Positions 1 through 8,783 of a stretch of 64,000 nucleotides of DNA are shown here, in pieces. The position numbers were made by a program, and so were the translations under genes. The DNA is from Pseudomonadota bacterium. GTDB taxonomy: Bacteria; Pseudomonadota; Gammaproteobacteria; Xanthomonadales; Xanthomonadaceae. How positions within the stretch are numbered: the first letter of the stretch is position 1; each line of letters begins with the position of its first letter. The notes under the pieces were generated by a model. It was not told where the DNA came from. It saw only the letters and a program-made list of their open reading frames with translations, and made no database searches. The stretch covers positions 1-64,000 of the forward strand of contig JAEWFT010000021.1 in assembly GCA_023388715.1 (NCBI GenBank), written 5' to 3'.

Positions 1-477
1 GTCGAGGAAGGCGCGGGTGGTGGCCAGCAGTTCGGGCTTGCCCGGCACGTCGCGGTGGCCGACCACGCGGATCCACTCGCGCTCCTCGAGCGCCTTGATG
101 ATGTTGCTGTTGACCGCCACGCCCCGCACCTGTTCGATCTCGCCGCGGGTGATCGGCTGCCGGTAGGCGATCAGCGCCAGCGTTTCCAGGGTGGCGCGGG
201 TGTACTTGGTCTGGCGCTCCGTCCATAGCCGGGCCACCCACGGATGGACGTCGGCCTTGACCTGGAAGCGCCAGCCGCTGGCCACTTCGACCAGCTCGAC
301 CCCCCGCCCAGCGCACGCGGCTTGCAACTCGGACAGGGCGGCCGCGATGCTGCCCTCCGGCGCCGGCTCGTCGAGCGGGAACAGGCCCGCCAGCTGGACC
401 TGGGTCAGCGGCTGGCTGGCCGCCATCAGTGCGGCCTCGACGATGCGGGTGACGAGCGTTTGATCGAGTTCGGTCAT
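1..477 (-). CDS. scpB: Segregation and condensation protein B (3' end cut by window edge)
   Basis: ScpB is a kleisin-interacting (Kite) subunit of the bacterial SMC condensin that works with ScpA to compact and segregate the chromosome. The 159 residues visible translate from an ATG at 477 and contain the paired winged-helix architecture: an N-terminal stretch typical of ScpB (VEAALMAASQPLT) and the hallmark segment ETLALIAYRQPITRGEIEQ, followed by the RGV-N-x-x-I-K-L/A-E-R-W-I motif around residues 120-135. The frame is still open at base 1, so the C-terminus lies outside the window. It starts 34 bases after the scpA stop, in the usual scpA-scpB order, so the two are almost certainly co-transcribed. 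Confidence 0.95.
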   Translation of the reverse strand, partial: MTELDQTLVTRIVEAALMAASQPLTQVQLAGLFPLDEPAPEGSIAAALSELQAACAGRGVELVEVASGWRFQVKADVHPWVARLWTERQTKYTRATLETLALIAYRQPITRGEIEQVRGVAVNSNIIKALEEREWIRVVGHRDVPGKPELLATTRAFLD

Positions 478-511
478 CGGGACGTGTCGGGTTCGTGTGG
501 GTGGCGCGTGC

Positions 512-1426
512 TCAAGCAGTGGCTCCGGCGTCATCGTCGTCGAACTCGCTGGGCAAGGCATCGACCGCCGCCGCGTCCTCGCCGGTGGCCAGCGACTTGA
601 CGTAGATCGGCGCGAGCGGGGCTTCCTGCACGATCTCGACCAGCTGTTCCTTGGCCAGGGTGAGCAGGCCAAGGAAGGTGACCACCACCCCGAGCCGGCC
701 TTCCTCCGCGGTGAACAGCGACTCGAAGCGGTGGAAGCTGCCGCCGGCCAGCCGCTCCAGCAGTTCGCCCATGCGCTGGCGCACGCTCAGAGCGTCGCGC
801 TTGATCGCATGCTGGGTGTAAAGCTCAGCGCGCTTGAGTACGTCGTGCAGCGCAAGCAGCATCTCCTTCAGCTCCACCGGGGGCGGCAGCCGCACCGCGG
901 CGCGGTCGGGGACATGGGCCGTGGCCACGGTGGTGTCACGGTCCTGCCGCGGCAACGCATCCAGGTCTTCGGCCGCCTGCTTGAAGCGCTCGTATTCCTG
1001 CAGCCGGCGGACCAGGTCGGCGCGCGGGTCGTCCTCCACGCCTTCCTCGCTGGGCGGGCGGGGCAGCAGCATGCGTGACTTGATCTCGGCCAGGATCGCA
1101 GCCATCACCAGGTATTCGGCGGCCAGCTCAAAGCGCATCTCGTGCATGGCCTGGATGTAGTCCACGTACTGCCGGGTGATCTCGGCGACCGGGATGTCGA
1201 GGATGTCCAGGTTCTGCCGGCGGATCAGGTACAGCAGCAGGTCGAGCGGACCCTCGAAGGCATCGAGGATGACTTCCAGCGCGTCCGGCGGGATGTAGAG
1301 GTCCCGCGGGATCTCCACCACGGGCTGCCCAAGCACCACCGCCAGCGGCATTTCCTGCTGCTGCGGGTGGTCGCTGGACCTCGGATGGGCATCGGCCACG
1401 GGGCCGTTGCGGGAATCGGATGTCAT
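512..1426 (-). CDS. scpA: Segregation and condensation protein A
   Basis: ScpA is the kleisin that bridges SMC heads; its partner SMC is encoded 1 kb away on the other strand. The protein (304 residues from ATG 1426) has the ScpA core FEGPLDLLLYLIRRQNLDILDIPVAEITRQY near residues 55-85 and the LVMAAILAEIKSRMLLP segment, then a variable acidic linker and a C-terminal winged-helix region. The frame is open further upstream to 1705, but that extension is Arg/Pro/Ala-rich and looks non-coding; a purine-rich GGAGGGGG lies about 11 bases before ATG 1426. The first about 45 residues are poorly conserved in character, so a later start is possible. Confidence 0.93.
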   Translation of the reverse strand: MTSDSRNGPVADAHPRSSDHPQQQEMPLAVVLGQPVVEIPRDLYIPPDALEVILDAFEGPLDLLLYLIRRQNLDILDIPVAEITRQYVDYIQAMHEMRFELAAEYLVMAAILAEIKSRMLLPRPPSEEGVEDDPRADLVRRLQEYERFKQAAEDLDALPRQDRDTTVATAHVPDRAAVRLPPPVELKEMLLALHDVLKRAELYTQHAIKRDALSVRQRMGELLERLAGGSFHRFESLFTAEEGRLGVVVTFLGLLTLAKEQLVEIVQEAPLAPIYVKSLATGEDAAAVDALPSEFDDDDAGATA

Positions 1427-1725
1427 CGGTCGGCGGCCCCCTCCGGGCCACACCTGTCGTTTGGCCGCGCGCGGCCGGGGCAATGCGTTGTCGTGCGGAT
1501 CGCGTCGTGCAGTGCTCGCCACGCGGGGGACCGGCCGGCAGGCCGCGTCGGGACGGATGACGATGCAAGGCCGGATAGGCGGGCGCGGTGCGGCGTGGGC
1601 GTGGGCCGGAGGTCGCGCCTGGCCACGGACCGGGCCATGGCAGAGCCTCCAGAGTACGGGCTGCGCGCGGCGCTGTCCATACGCCGCGCCTACAATGGCG
1701 GTCACCAGTCAGGGAGCGGGATGCC
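1427..1725. other. Intergenic region between scpA and the YciI-like gene
   Basis: About 300 bases separate the divergent scpA and YciI-like genes. Open frames on both strands have the composition of GC-rich shadow frames (Arg, Pro, Ala, Gly) and no recognisable domain, so I see no gene. The only signal I can support is a TACAAT box at 1691-1696, a plausible -10 for the plus-strand genes, without a convincing -35. Confidence 0.5.
1691..1696 (+). promoter_or_regulatory. Putative -10 box of the YciI-bolA transcript
   Basis: TACAAT lies 29 bases upstream of the YciI-like ATG, and an AGGGAG ribosome-binding site follows at about 1711-1716. No good -35 hexamer is seen at 16-18 bases spacing, so this is a weak call based on the -10 alone. 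Confidence 0.35.
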
Positions 1726-2025
1726 ATGTGGTATGCGATCGAGGGCCATGACGGCGACGACGTGCTGGAGCGGCGCAAACAGGCGCGGGGCGATCACCTG
1801 GCACGCCTGCAGGCGCTGCAACAGGCCGGCCGCCTGCTGCTGGCCGGCCCGTGCCCGGCCATCGATGCCGAGGATCCGGGCCCGGCCGGCTTCACCGGCA
1901 GCATCGTAATCGCCCAGTTCGATTCCCTGGTGGAAGCCCGCCTGTGGGCCGACGCCGATCCCTACGTCGCGGCCGGCGTGTACGCGCGGGTCGACGTGCG
2001 CCCGTTCCGCCCGGTGCTGCCATGA
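1726..2025 (+). CDS. YciI-like family protein
   Basis: This 99-residue protein matches the YciI-like ferredoxin-fold family: MWYAIEGHDGDD at the start, an R-x-x-H-L-x-x-L helix (residues 21-27), the LLLAGP strand, and a D-S-L-V-E-A-R-W segment where the family aligns side chains at a putative active site. YciI proteins are small dimeric alpha-beta barrels of uncertain enzymatic role. The ATG at 1726 is preceded by AGGGAG. Its stop codon overlaps the ATG of the next gene (ATGA at 2022-2025), so it is translationally coupled to the BolA-family gene. Confidence 0.88.
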   Translation: MWYAIEGHDGDDVLERRKQARGDHLARLQALQQAGRLLLAGPCPAIDAEDPGPAGFTGSIVIAQFDSLVEARLWADADPYVAAGVYARVDVRPFRPVLP

Positions 2026-2330
2026 GCGGGTGGACCGAGGCCGACATCCCGCGCCTGAACCCGACGCGGATCGCGCGGATGCGCGAACTGCTGGAGGCGG
2101 CGCTGGCGCCACTGGAGCTGGCCATCGAGGACGACAGCCACCGCCACGCGGGCCACGCGGGCGCGCGTGGCGGGCAGGGGCATTTCCGCGTCGACATCGT
2201 CAGCGCGGCCTTCGCCGGCAAGCTGCCGCTGGCCCGCCACCGGATGGTCTACACGGCGCTGGACGAGCTGCTGCAGGCCGACATCCACGCCCTGTCGATC
2301 CGCGCGCGCAGCCCGGACGAGGCCGGCTGA
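2022..2330 (+). CDS. BolA family protein
   Basis: BolA proteins partner monothiol glutaredoxins and take part in Fe-S cluster trafficking, and have been described as transcriptional regulators. The 102 residues include the family core: RMRELLEAALAPLELAIEDDSH, then FRVDIVSAAFAGKLPLARHRMVYTALDEL, in which the conserved R-H-R-x-V-Y helix-turn stretch is clear (about residues 68-74). It overlaps the preceding YciI-like gene by 4 bases. It is close to the classical BolA length; distinguishing BolA from IbaG would need an alignment, but the R-H-R-M-V-Y signature fits BolA. Confidence 0.88.
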   Translation: MSGWTEADIPRLNPTRIARMRELLEAALAPLELAIEDDSHRHAGHAGARGGQGHFRVDIVSAAFAGKLPLARHRMVYTALDELLQADIHALSIRARSPDEAG

Positions 2331-2335
2331 GGCCC

Positions 2336-2341
2336 TATACT
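2336..2341 (+). promoter_or_regulatory. Putative -10 box upstream of smc
   Basis: TATACT sits just after the bolA stop codon and about 88 bases before the chosen smc start. No clear -35 is visible at the expected distance. It may give smc its own promoter independent of the bolA transcript. Confidence 0.35.
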
Positions 2342-2428
2342 CCCGCATTGGCCCGCATCCCGCGTGGCTTCTCTTGCCGATAAATCAATGATTTGCGGCT
2401 GAAACATCATCTGGATTCGCAACGCCGC

Positions 2429-5400
2429 ATGCGCCTGTCCACCATCAAGCTGTCCGGCTTCAAGTCCTTCGTCGACCCGACCACGCTGCACCTGCCCACC
2501 AACATGACCGGCATCGTCGGTCCCAACGGCTGCGGCAAGTCCAACATCATCGACGCGATCCGCTGGGTGATGGGCGAGTCGGCCGCCAGCCGCCTGCGCG
2601 GCGACTCCCTGACCGACGTGATCTTCTCCGGCAGCTCGGCGCGCAAGCCGGTTTCGCAGGCGATGGTGGAGCTGGTGTTCGACAACAGCGACCACGCGAT
2701 CACCGGCGAATACGCGGCGTTCAACGAGATCTCGGTCAAGCGCACGGTCAGCCGCGACGGCCAGAGCGGCTATTACCTCAACGGCGCCAAGTGCCGCCGC
2801 CGAGACATCACCGACCTGTTCCTCGGCACCGGCCTGGGCCCGCGCAGCTATTCGATCATCGAGCAGGGGATGATCTCGCAGATCATCGAGGCCAAGCCCG
2901 AGGAGCTGCGCGTTTACCTGGAGGAGGCCGCCGGCATCTCCAAGTACAAGGAGCGCCGCCGGGAGACCGAGACCCGCATCCGCCACACCCGCGAGAACTT
3001 GGATCGCCTGGGCGACCTGCGCGAGGAAGTCGGCAAGCAGTTGCAGCACCTGGCCCGCCAGGCCAGGCAGGCCGAGCAGTACACCGCGATCCAGGCCGAG
3101 CGCAAGGTCAAGGATGTCGAGTGGAAGGCGCTGGAGTTCCGCGAAATCGACGGCCGCCTGCAGGGCCTGCGCGAGGACCTGTCACGCGAGGAAACCCGGC
3201 TCGAGCAGCTGGTGGCCGAGCAGCGCCAGGCCGAGCGCGAGCTGGAGACCGGCCGCAGCCGGCGGGAGACGGCCAGCGAGGCATTGAACGCCGCGCAGGC
3301 CGCGGTCTACCAGACGGGCGGCACGCTGGCCCGGATCGAGCAGCAGATCGCGCACCAGCGCGAGCTGTCGACCCGGCTGCATCGCGCGCGCGACGAGGCG
3401 CAGGCGGCGCTGGCCGAGCTTGGCAGCCACATCGACGAAGACCAGCGCAAGCTGGCGACGCTGCGCGAGGCGGTGGGCGAGGCCGAGCCGCGGCTGGAAC
3501 TGTTGCAGGAAGAGGACGTGCTGCGCCAAGACGCATGGCGCGAGGCCGAGGCCAGGCTCGCGGACTGGCAACAGCGCTGGGACGCGCACAGCCGCGAACA
3601 GGCCGACGCCGCGCGCGCCGGTGACGTCGAGCGCACCCGCATCGAGCACCTTGACCGCCAGCTGCTGGACGCCGACCGCCGCCGCGAGCAACTGGAGGCC
3701 GAGCGCCTGGGGCTTGACCTGGAGGCGCTGGCGGATGCCTTCGAGCAGCTAAGCCTGGATCACGAGACCCGCAAGGAGGCGCTGGAGGCGCTCAATGGCG
3801 AGGTCGAGCAGCGTCGGCAGGCGACCGCGGACGTGCAGGAACGCCAGCGGGCGACCCAGTCCGAACTGGCCGAGCTGCGCAAGCAGGCGCAGGCCGCGCG
3901 CGGCCGGCTGGCCTCGCTAGAGGCCCTGCAGCACGCCGCGCTGGGGCAGGAGCAAGGCGCGGCGCAGGACTGGCTGCGCGTGCATGGCCTGGACGATGCC
4001 GCGCGCGTCGGCGAGCGCCTCACGGTCGAACCCGGTTGGGAAAACGCGGTCGAAGGCGCGCTCGGGCAGCTGATCGAGGCGGTGCTGGTGGATGCGCCCG
4101 ATACGCTGGTCGATGCGCTGTCCGATCTGGGCGAGGGGCGCATCGCGCTGGTCGCGGATGCCGGTGACGACGAGGCCTACGCGCCGACCTCGCTGGCAGC
4201 GAAGGTGTCCGGCCCGCGCGCGATCCGCCGCCTGCTCGCGCGCCTGCACGCGGCCGAGGATCTACCCGCGGCACGCGCAATGCAGGCGCGGCTGGGCGAA
4301 GGGGAGTCGGTCGTCACCCGCGCCGGCGAGCGGCTTGGAGAGGGCTGGGTGCGGGTGGTGCGATCGGGCGCCGCCAAGCAGGGCGCCCTGCTGCGGGAAA
4401 AGGAAATCCAGTCGCTGCGGGCGGACATCGAGCGGCACGTCGCCCGCGAGCGCGAACTGGAGAGCCTGCTGACCCAGCTGCGCGACCAGGCGCTGGCGGC
4501 GGAACAGCACCGCGAGGACGCCCAGCGCGCGCTGTACATGGCGCACCGCGGCGTGTCGGAGCTGGCCGGCCAGCTGCAGAGCCAGCAGGGCCGGCTGGAG
4601 AACGCGCGCAACCGGATCGGCCGCATCGACGCCGAGCTGGTGCAACTGGCCGAAGCGCTCGACGGCGGCCGCCAGCAGGCGCGCGAGGCGCGGCAGCACG
4701 TGGAGCATGCGGTGGAGCGCATGGGCGAACTGGAAGCCGTGCGCCAGGCACTGGAAAGCGAGCGCCGGCAACTGACCGACGCCCGCGAGGCGGCGCGCAA
4801 CGCGGCCCGCGAATCTCGCGACGCCGCGCATGCCCTGGCGCTGGCGCTGGAATCGCAGCGTGTACAGGTCGTGGGGCTGGCGCAGGCGCTGGAGCGCATG
4901 GGCGGGCAGCGCGGGCAACTGGATGCCCGCCTCGGCGACCTGGCCGCGCAACTCGCCGATGGCGACGCCCCGGTCGAGACGCTGGAGCAGGAACGCCAGG
5001 CCGCGCTGTCCGAGCGCGTGCGCAACGAGCGGGAACTGGCCCAGGCGCGCGCGGCCCTGGACGGCATCGACAACGAATTGCGGGCCTTCGAGCAGACCCG
5101 CCACCAGCGCGAGGCGCAGGCGCTGGACCAGCGCGAGGCGATCAGCCAGCGCAGGCTCGACCAGCAGGCGCTGGCGATGAAGGCGGAAGGCTTTTCGGCC
5201 GCGGTGGCGGAAGCCGGCTTCGTGCTGGACGACGTGCTGGCCACGCTGCAAGCCGACGCCGACCGCGCACTCTGGGAGCGCAGCGTCGTCGAGCTGGATG
5301 GCAAGCTGCGGCGGCTCGAGCCGGTCAACCTCGCCGCGATCGCCGAGCACGCCGAGGCGGCCCAGCGCAAGGAGTACCTCGACGCGCAGGACGCCGACCT

Positions 5401-5932
5401 GACCGCCGCGCTGGAGACGCTGGAGGAGGCGATCCGCAAGATCGACCGCGAGACGCGCGGCCGCTTCAAGGACACCTTCGACCGGGTGAACGCCGGGGTG
5501 CAGGAGCTGTATCCGCGCCTGTTCGGCGGCGGCCATGCCTATCTGGAACTGACCGGCGAGGACCTGCTCGACACCGGCGTGTCGATCATGGCGCGCCCGC
5601 CCGGGAAGCGCGTCTCCAACATTTCGCTGCTCTCGGGCGGCGAGAAGGCGATGACCGCGGTGGCGCTGGTGTTCGCGATCTTCCGGCTCAACCCCGCGCC
5701 GTTCTGCCTGCTCGACGAGGTGGATGCGCCGCTGGACGAGGCCAACGTCGGTCGCTTCACCGCGATGGTCAGCGAGATGAGCGAGCAGGTACAGTTCCTG
5801 TTCGTGACCCACAACAAGGCCACCATGGAGGCTGCGCAGCAGCTGTCGGGCGTGACGATGCGCGAGCCCGGCGTCTCGCGGCTGGTTTCCGTGGACCTGG
5901 CCGAAGCCGCGCGCCTGGCCGGCGCCGCGTAA
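2429..5932 (+). CDS. smc: Chromosome segregation protein SMC
   Basis: SMC is the ATPase arm of bacterial condensin. The 1167 residues show the full layout: N-terminal head with Walker A GPNGCGKS (residues 31-38), a long coiled coil rich in Glu, Arg, Ala and Gln, a hinge near residues 515-625 (VEGALGQLIEAVLVD and following), a second coiled coil, then the C-terminal head with the ABC signature LLSGGEKAM near residue 1068 and Walker B CLLDEVDAPLD near residue 1095. I chose ATG 2429 because MRLSTIKLSGFKSFVDPT is the family's N-terminus; the open frame extends to a TTG at 2393. The ScpA/ScpB partners are encoded on the opposite strand 1 kb upstream, and zipA follows 12 bases downstream. Confidence 0.97.
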   Translation: MRLSTIKLSGFKSFVDPTTLHLPTNMTGIVGPNGCGKSNIIDAIRWVMGESAASRLRGDSLTDVIFSGSSARKPVSQAMVELVFDNSDHAITGEYAAFNEISVKRTVSRDGQSGYYLNGAKCRRRDITDLFLGTGLGPRSYSIIEQGMISQIIEAKPEELRVYLEEAAGISKYKERRRETETRIRHTRENLDRLGDLREEVGKQLQHLARQARQAEQYTAIQAERKVKDVEWKALEFREIDGRLQGLREDLSREETRLEQLVAEQRQAERELETGRSRRETASEALNAAQAAVYQTGGTLARIEQQIAHQRELSTRLHRARDEAQAALAELGSHIDEDQRKLATLREAVGEAEPRLELLQEEDVLRQDAWREAEARLADWQQRWDAHSREQADAARAGDVERTRIEHLDRQLLDADRRREQLEAERLGLDLEALADAFEQLSLDHETRKEALEALNGEVEQRRQATADVQERQRATQSELAELRKQAQAARGRLASLEALQHAALGQEQGAAQDWLRVHGLDDAARVGERLTVEPGWENAVEGALGQLIEAVLVDAPDTLVDALSDLGEGRIALVADAGDDEAYAPTSLAAKVSGPRAIRRLLARLHAAEDLPAARAMQARLGEGESVVTRAGERLGEGWVRVVRSGAAKQGALLREKEIQSLRADIERHVARERELESLLTQLRDQALAAEQHREDAQRALYMAHRGVSELAGQLQSQQGRLENARNRIGRIDAELVQLAEALDGGRQQAREARQHVEHAVERMGELEAVRQALESERRQLTDAREAARNAARESRDAAHALALALESQRVQVVGLAQALERMGGQRGQLDARLGDLAAQLADGDAPVETLEQERQAALSERVRNERELAQARAALDGIDNELRAFEQTRHQREAQALDQREAISQRRLDQQALAMKAEGFSAAVAEAGFVLDDVLATLQADADRALWERSVVELDGKLRRLEPVNLAAIAEHAEAAQRKEYLDAQDADLTAALETLEEAIRKIDRETRGRFKDTFDRVNAGVQELYPRLFGGGHAYLELTGEDLLDTGVSIMARPPGKRVSNISLLSGGEKAMTAVALVFAIFRLNPAPFCLLDEVDAPLDEANVGRFTAMVSEMSEQVQFLFVTHNKATMEAAQQLSGVTMREPGVSRLVSVDLAEAARLAGAA

Positions 5933-5944
5933 GGAGGACGGACG

Positions 5945-6640
5945 ATGTCGGACATGACGCTGTTGCGGATCGGGATTGCGGTCGCGATGACCCTGCTGCT
6001 GGGCGCGATCATCTTCTTCGGCCGCGGGCGCCGCAACGAGCGCGGACCTCGCGCCACGCGCGGAGCGCGCGACGCCGGGCGCATCGAGCCCGACGTCGGC
6101 GCGGCGACCGAACTGGTGGGCGCACAGGAGGAACTCGCGCTGGACACCGGCCCGGCGCCCAGCGAGCTGGGCAAGCGCGTCAACGAGGATTTCGACCGGA
6201 TCATCTCCCTGTACGTGGCGGCCAAGGCCGGGAGCACGCTGCGCGGCCCGGACATCGTGGTCGCTGCGGAGAAGGCGGGGCTGACCTTCGGTTACATGGA
6301 TGTCTACCACCGCCTGGTGGACGGCAAGCCGGAGTCCGGCCCGATCTTCAGCGTCGCCAACATCATCAAGCCCGGCAGCTTCGACATGGCGCGCATCGCC
6401 GAACTGGAGACGCCGGCGATTGCCTTCTTCCTGACCCTGCCGGCGCCGGTGCCCGCGCTGGATGCCTGGGAAACCATGGAGCCGGCCGCGCAGCGGATGG
6501 CCGGCCTGCTGGATGGCGTGGTGCTCGACGAGGAGCGCAACGCGCTGGGTCGGCAGCGCGTGCAGCACATCCGCGACGAACTGCGCGCCTACGACCGCCA
6601 GCGCGCGGTCGAGGCCCCGATCCGCCCCGCGCGCTGGTAG
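5945..6640 (+). CDS. zipA: Cell division protein ZipA
   Basis: ZipA is a bitopic inner-membrane protein that tethers FtsZ to the membrane at the Z ring. The protein (231 residues) has a single N-terminal membrane segment at about residues 6-26 with a very short periplasmic end, followed by an Arg-rich, then acidic linker that is shorter than the E. coli P/Q domain, and a C-terminal FtsZ-binding domain from about residue 95 (FGYMDVYHRL, GPIFSVANIIKPGSFD, TPAIAFFLTLPAPVPALDAWETM). A near-perfect AAGGAGG lies 7 bases before the ATG. It sits between smc and ligA, a common gammaproteobacterial order. Confidence 0.95.
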   Translation: MSDMTLLRIGIAVAMTLLLGAIIFFGRGRRNERGPRATRGARDAGRIEPDVGAATELVGAQEELALDTGPAPSELGKRVNEDFDRIISLYVAAKAGSTLRGPDIVVAAEKAGLTFGYMDVYHRLVDGKPESGPIFSVANIIKPGSFDMARIAELETPAIAFFLTLPAPVPALDAWETMEPAAQRMAGLLDGVVLDEERNALGRQRVQHIRDELRAYDRQRAVEAPIRPARW

Positions 6641-6656
6641 ACGCGGCGGGCAGGAC

Positions 6657-8780
6657 ATGCGGCCCACCCCAGGCGGCGACACCCCCGGCATGACCATCGC
6701 CGCCGCCCGCGCGCGCATCAGCGAGCTGCGCGCGCGCATCGCGGATGCCAACCACCGCTACCACGTGCTGGATGATCCGGACCTCGCGGACGTCGAGTAC
6801 GACGCGCTGGTGCGCGAACTGGAGGCGATGGAAGCCACGCATCCGGACCTGCACGATGCCGGGTCGCCCAGCCATGCCGTCGGGGCGACGCCGTCCGGCC
6901 GCTTCGCGCAGGTGGCGCACGCGCTGCCGATGCTGTCGCTGGCCAATGCCTTCAGCGCGGAGGAAGTGGGCGAATTCGTGGCGCGGATCGAGCGCGAGCT
7001 GGGCGTCGCCGCACCGGTGTTCTGCGCGGAGCCCAAGTTCGACGGACTGGCGATCAGCCTGCGCTACGAGGACGGCGTCTTCGTGCGCGGCGCCACCCGC
7101 GGCGATGGCGCCACCGGCGAGGACGTGACCGCCAACCTGCGTACGATCCAGGTGATTCCCAAGGCCCTGCCCGCGGGCGCGCCCGACGTGCTGGAAGTGC
7201 GCGGCGAGGTGATCCTGCCGCGCGCCGATTTCGAGGCCTACAACGCGCGCATGCGCGAGACCGGCGGCAAGACCCTGGCCAATCCGCGCAATGGCGCCGC
7301 CGGCTCGCTGCGGCAGCAGGACCCGGCGGTGACCGCGCAGCGCCCGCTGGCCTTCTATGCCTACGCGCTGGGCGAGGTCCGCGGCGAGGTGCCGCCGACG
7401 CATTCCCAGACCCTGGCCTGGCTGGGGGAGCTCGGCTTCCCGATCAGCGAACTGGTCGCGGTGGTGCAGGGCACGCAGGGCGTGCTTGGCTACCACGCCG
7501 CGATCGGCGCCCGGCGCGACGCGTTGCCGTTCGACATCGACGGCGTCGTCTACAAGCTCGACCGCCTCGATGAGCAGCGCGCGATGGGCTTCGTCTCCCG
7601 TGCGCCGCGCTGGGCGATCGCCCACAAGTTTCCCGCGCAGGAAGCCAGTACCCGCGTCGTCTCCTTGGACATCAACATCGGTCGCACTGGCGCCGCCACG
7701 CCCGGGGTGCTGATGGAGCCGGTGCACGTGGGCGGCGTGACCGTCACCAAGGCGACCTTGCACAACGCAGACCAGGTGGCGCGGCTGGACGTGCGCATCG
7801 GCGACACCATCATCGTGCGCCGCGCCGGCGACGTGATCCCGGAAGTGGTGCGGGTGGTGGACGCCGAACGCCCGCTGTCACCCGATGGCACGCCGCTGCA
7901 TCCGCCGTTCGTGATGCCGGCGCACTGCCCGGTCTGCGGCAGCGCGATCGATCGCGAGGAGGGCGAGGTGGTCGCCCGCTGCACCGGCGGCCTCTACTGC
8001 CCGGCCCAACGGGTGCAGGCGCTGTTTCATTTCGCCAGCCGCCGCGCGATGGACATCGATGGCCTCGGCGAACGCCTGATCGAAATGCTGGTCGCGCATT
8101 CGGACGTGCGCACGGTGGCCGACCTGTACGACCTGACCGTCGGGGACCTCATCGCAATCAAGCAGCGCGCCGACGCGGCGGGCGAGGGCCTGCCGGAAAC
8201 GGTGAAGGCGGGCCGGATCGCCACCCGCTGGGCCGAAAACCTGGTCGCCGCGATCGACCGCAGCCGGCAGACCACGCTGGAGCGGCTGCTCCTTGCCCTG
8301 GGCATCCCCGACGTGGGCGAGGCCACCGCGAAGACGCTTGCGCGACACTTCGGCGCGCTCGACCCGCTGATGGCCGCCGGCGAGGAGGATCTCCGGCAGG
8401 TGCCGGACATCGGCCCGATCGTGGCCGCCCATATCGCCAGCTTCTTCGCCGAGCCGCACAACCGCGAGGTGATCGAGGCGCTGCGCGGGCATGGGGTGCG
8501 CTGGGCGGAGGGCGCCCCGCGCCGCAACGCCGACGGACCGCTCGCGGGCAAGACGGTGGTGCTGACCGGCTCGCTGGCCGCGCTTACCCGTGACGTCGCC
8601 GGCGATGCGCTGGAGGCGCTGGGGGCCAAGGTCGCGGGCAGCGTGTCGAAGAAGACCGACGTGGTGGTCGCGGGCGAGGCGGCCGGCAGCAAGCTCGCCA
8701 AGGCCCAGGAACTCGGCATCGAGGTCTGGGACGAAGCGCGCCTGCTCGCCTTCCTGGCCGAGCACGCGGGCGTCGGCTGA
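6657..8780 (+). CDS. ligA: NAD-dependent DNA ligase LigA
   Basis: LigA seals nicks between Okazaki fragments using NAD. The 707 residues contain the Ia domain (YHVLDDPDLADVEYDALVREL), the adenylation motif EPKFDG with catalytic Lys127, the ELRGE-type VRGEVILP, the OB fold, a four-Cys zinc finger (C-P-V-C...C-T-G-G-L-Y-C) near residues 425-450, helix-hairpin-helix repeats (LGIPDVGEATAKTLARHFG; VPDIGPIVAAHI) and a C-terminal BRCT domain (GKTVVLTGSLAALTRDVAGDALEALGAKV). Start is ATG 6657, 16 bases after zipA; an internal ATG at 6690 is an alternative that also leaves the Ia domain intact. Confidence 0.97.
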   Translation: MRPTPGGDTPGMTIAAARARISELRARIADANHRYHVLDDPDLADVEYDALVRELEAMEATHPDLHDAGSPSHAVGATPSGRFAQVAHALPMLSLANAFSAEEVGEFVARIERELGVAAPVFCAEPKFDGLAISLRYEDGVFVRGATRGDGATGEDVTANLRTIQVIPKALPAGAPDVLEVRGEVILPRADFEAYNARMRETGGKTLANPRNGAAGSLRQQDPAVTAQRPLAFYAYALGEVRGEVPPTHSQTLAWLGELGFPISELVAVVQGTQGVLGYHAAIGARRDALPFDIDGVVYKLDRLDEQRAMGFVSRAPRWAIAHKFPAQEASTRVVSLDINIGRTGAATPGVLMEPVHVGGVTVTKATLHNADQVARLDVRIGDTIIVRRAGDVIPEVVRVVDAERPLSPDGTPLHPPFVMPAHCPVCGSAIDREEGEVVARCTGGLYCPAQRVQALFHFASRRAMDIDGLGERLIEMLVAHSDVRTVADLYDLTVGDLIAIKQRADAAGEGLPETVKAGRIATRWAENLVAAIDRSRQTTLERLLLALGIPDVGEATAKTLARHFGALDPLMAAGEEDLRQVPDIGPIVAAHIASFFAEPHNREVIEALRGHGVRWAEGAPRRNADGPLAGKTVVLTGSLAALTRDVAGDALEALGAKVAGSVSKKTDVVVAGEAAGSKLAKAQELGIEVWDEARLLAFLAEHAGVG

Positions 8781-8783
8781 CCG

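Noticed and set aside
4262..6751. 829-codon frame antisense to smc and zipA
   Set aside because: Shadow of smc coiled-coil codons; no recognisable motif.
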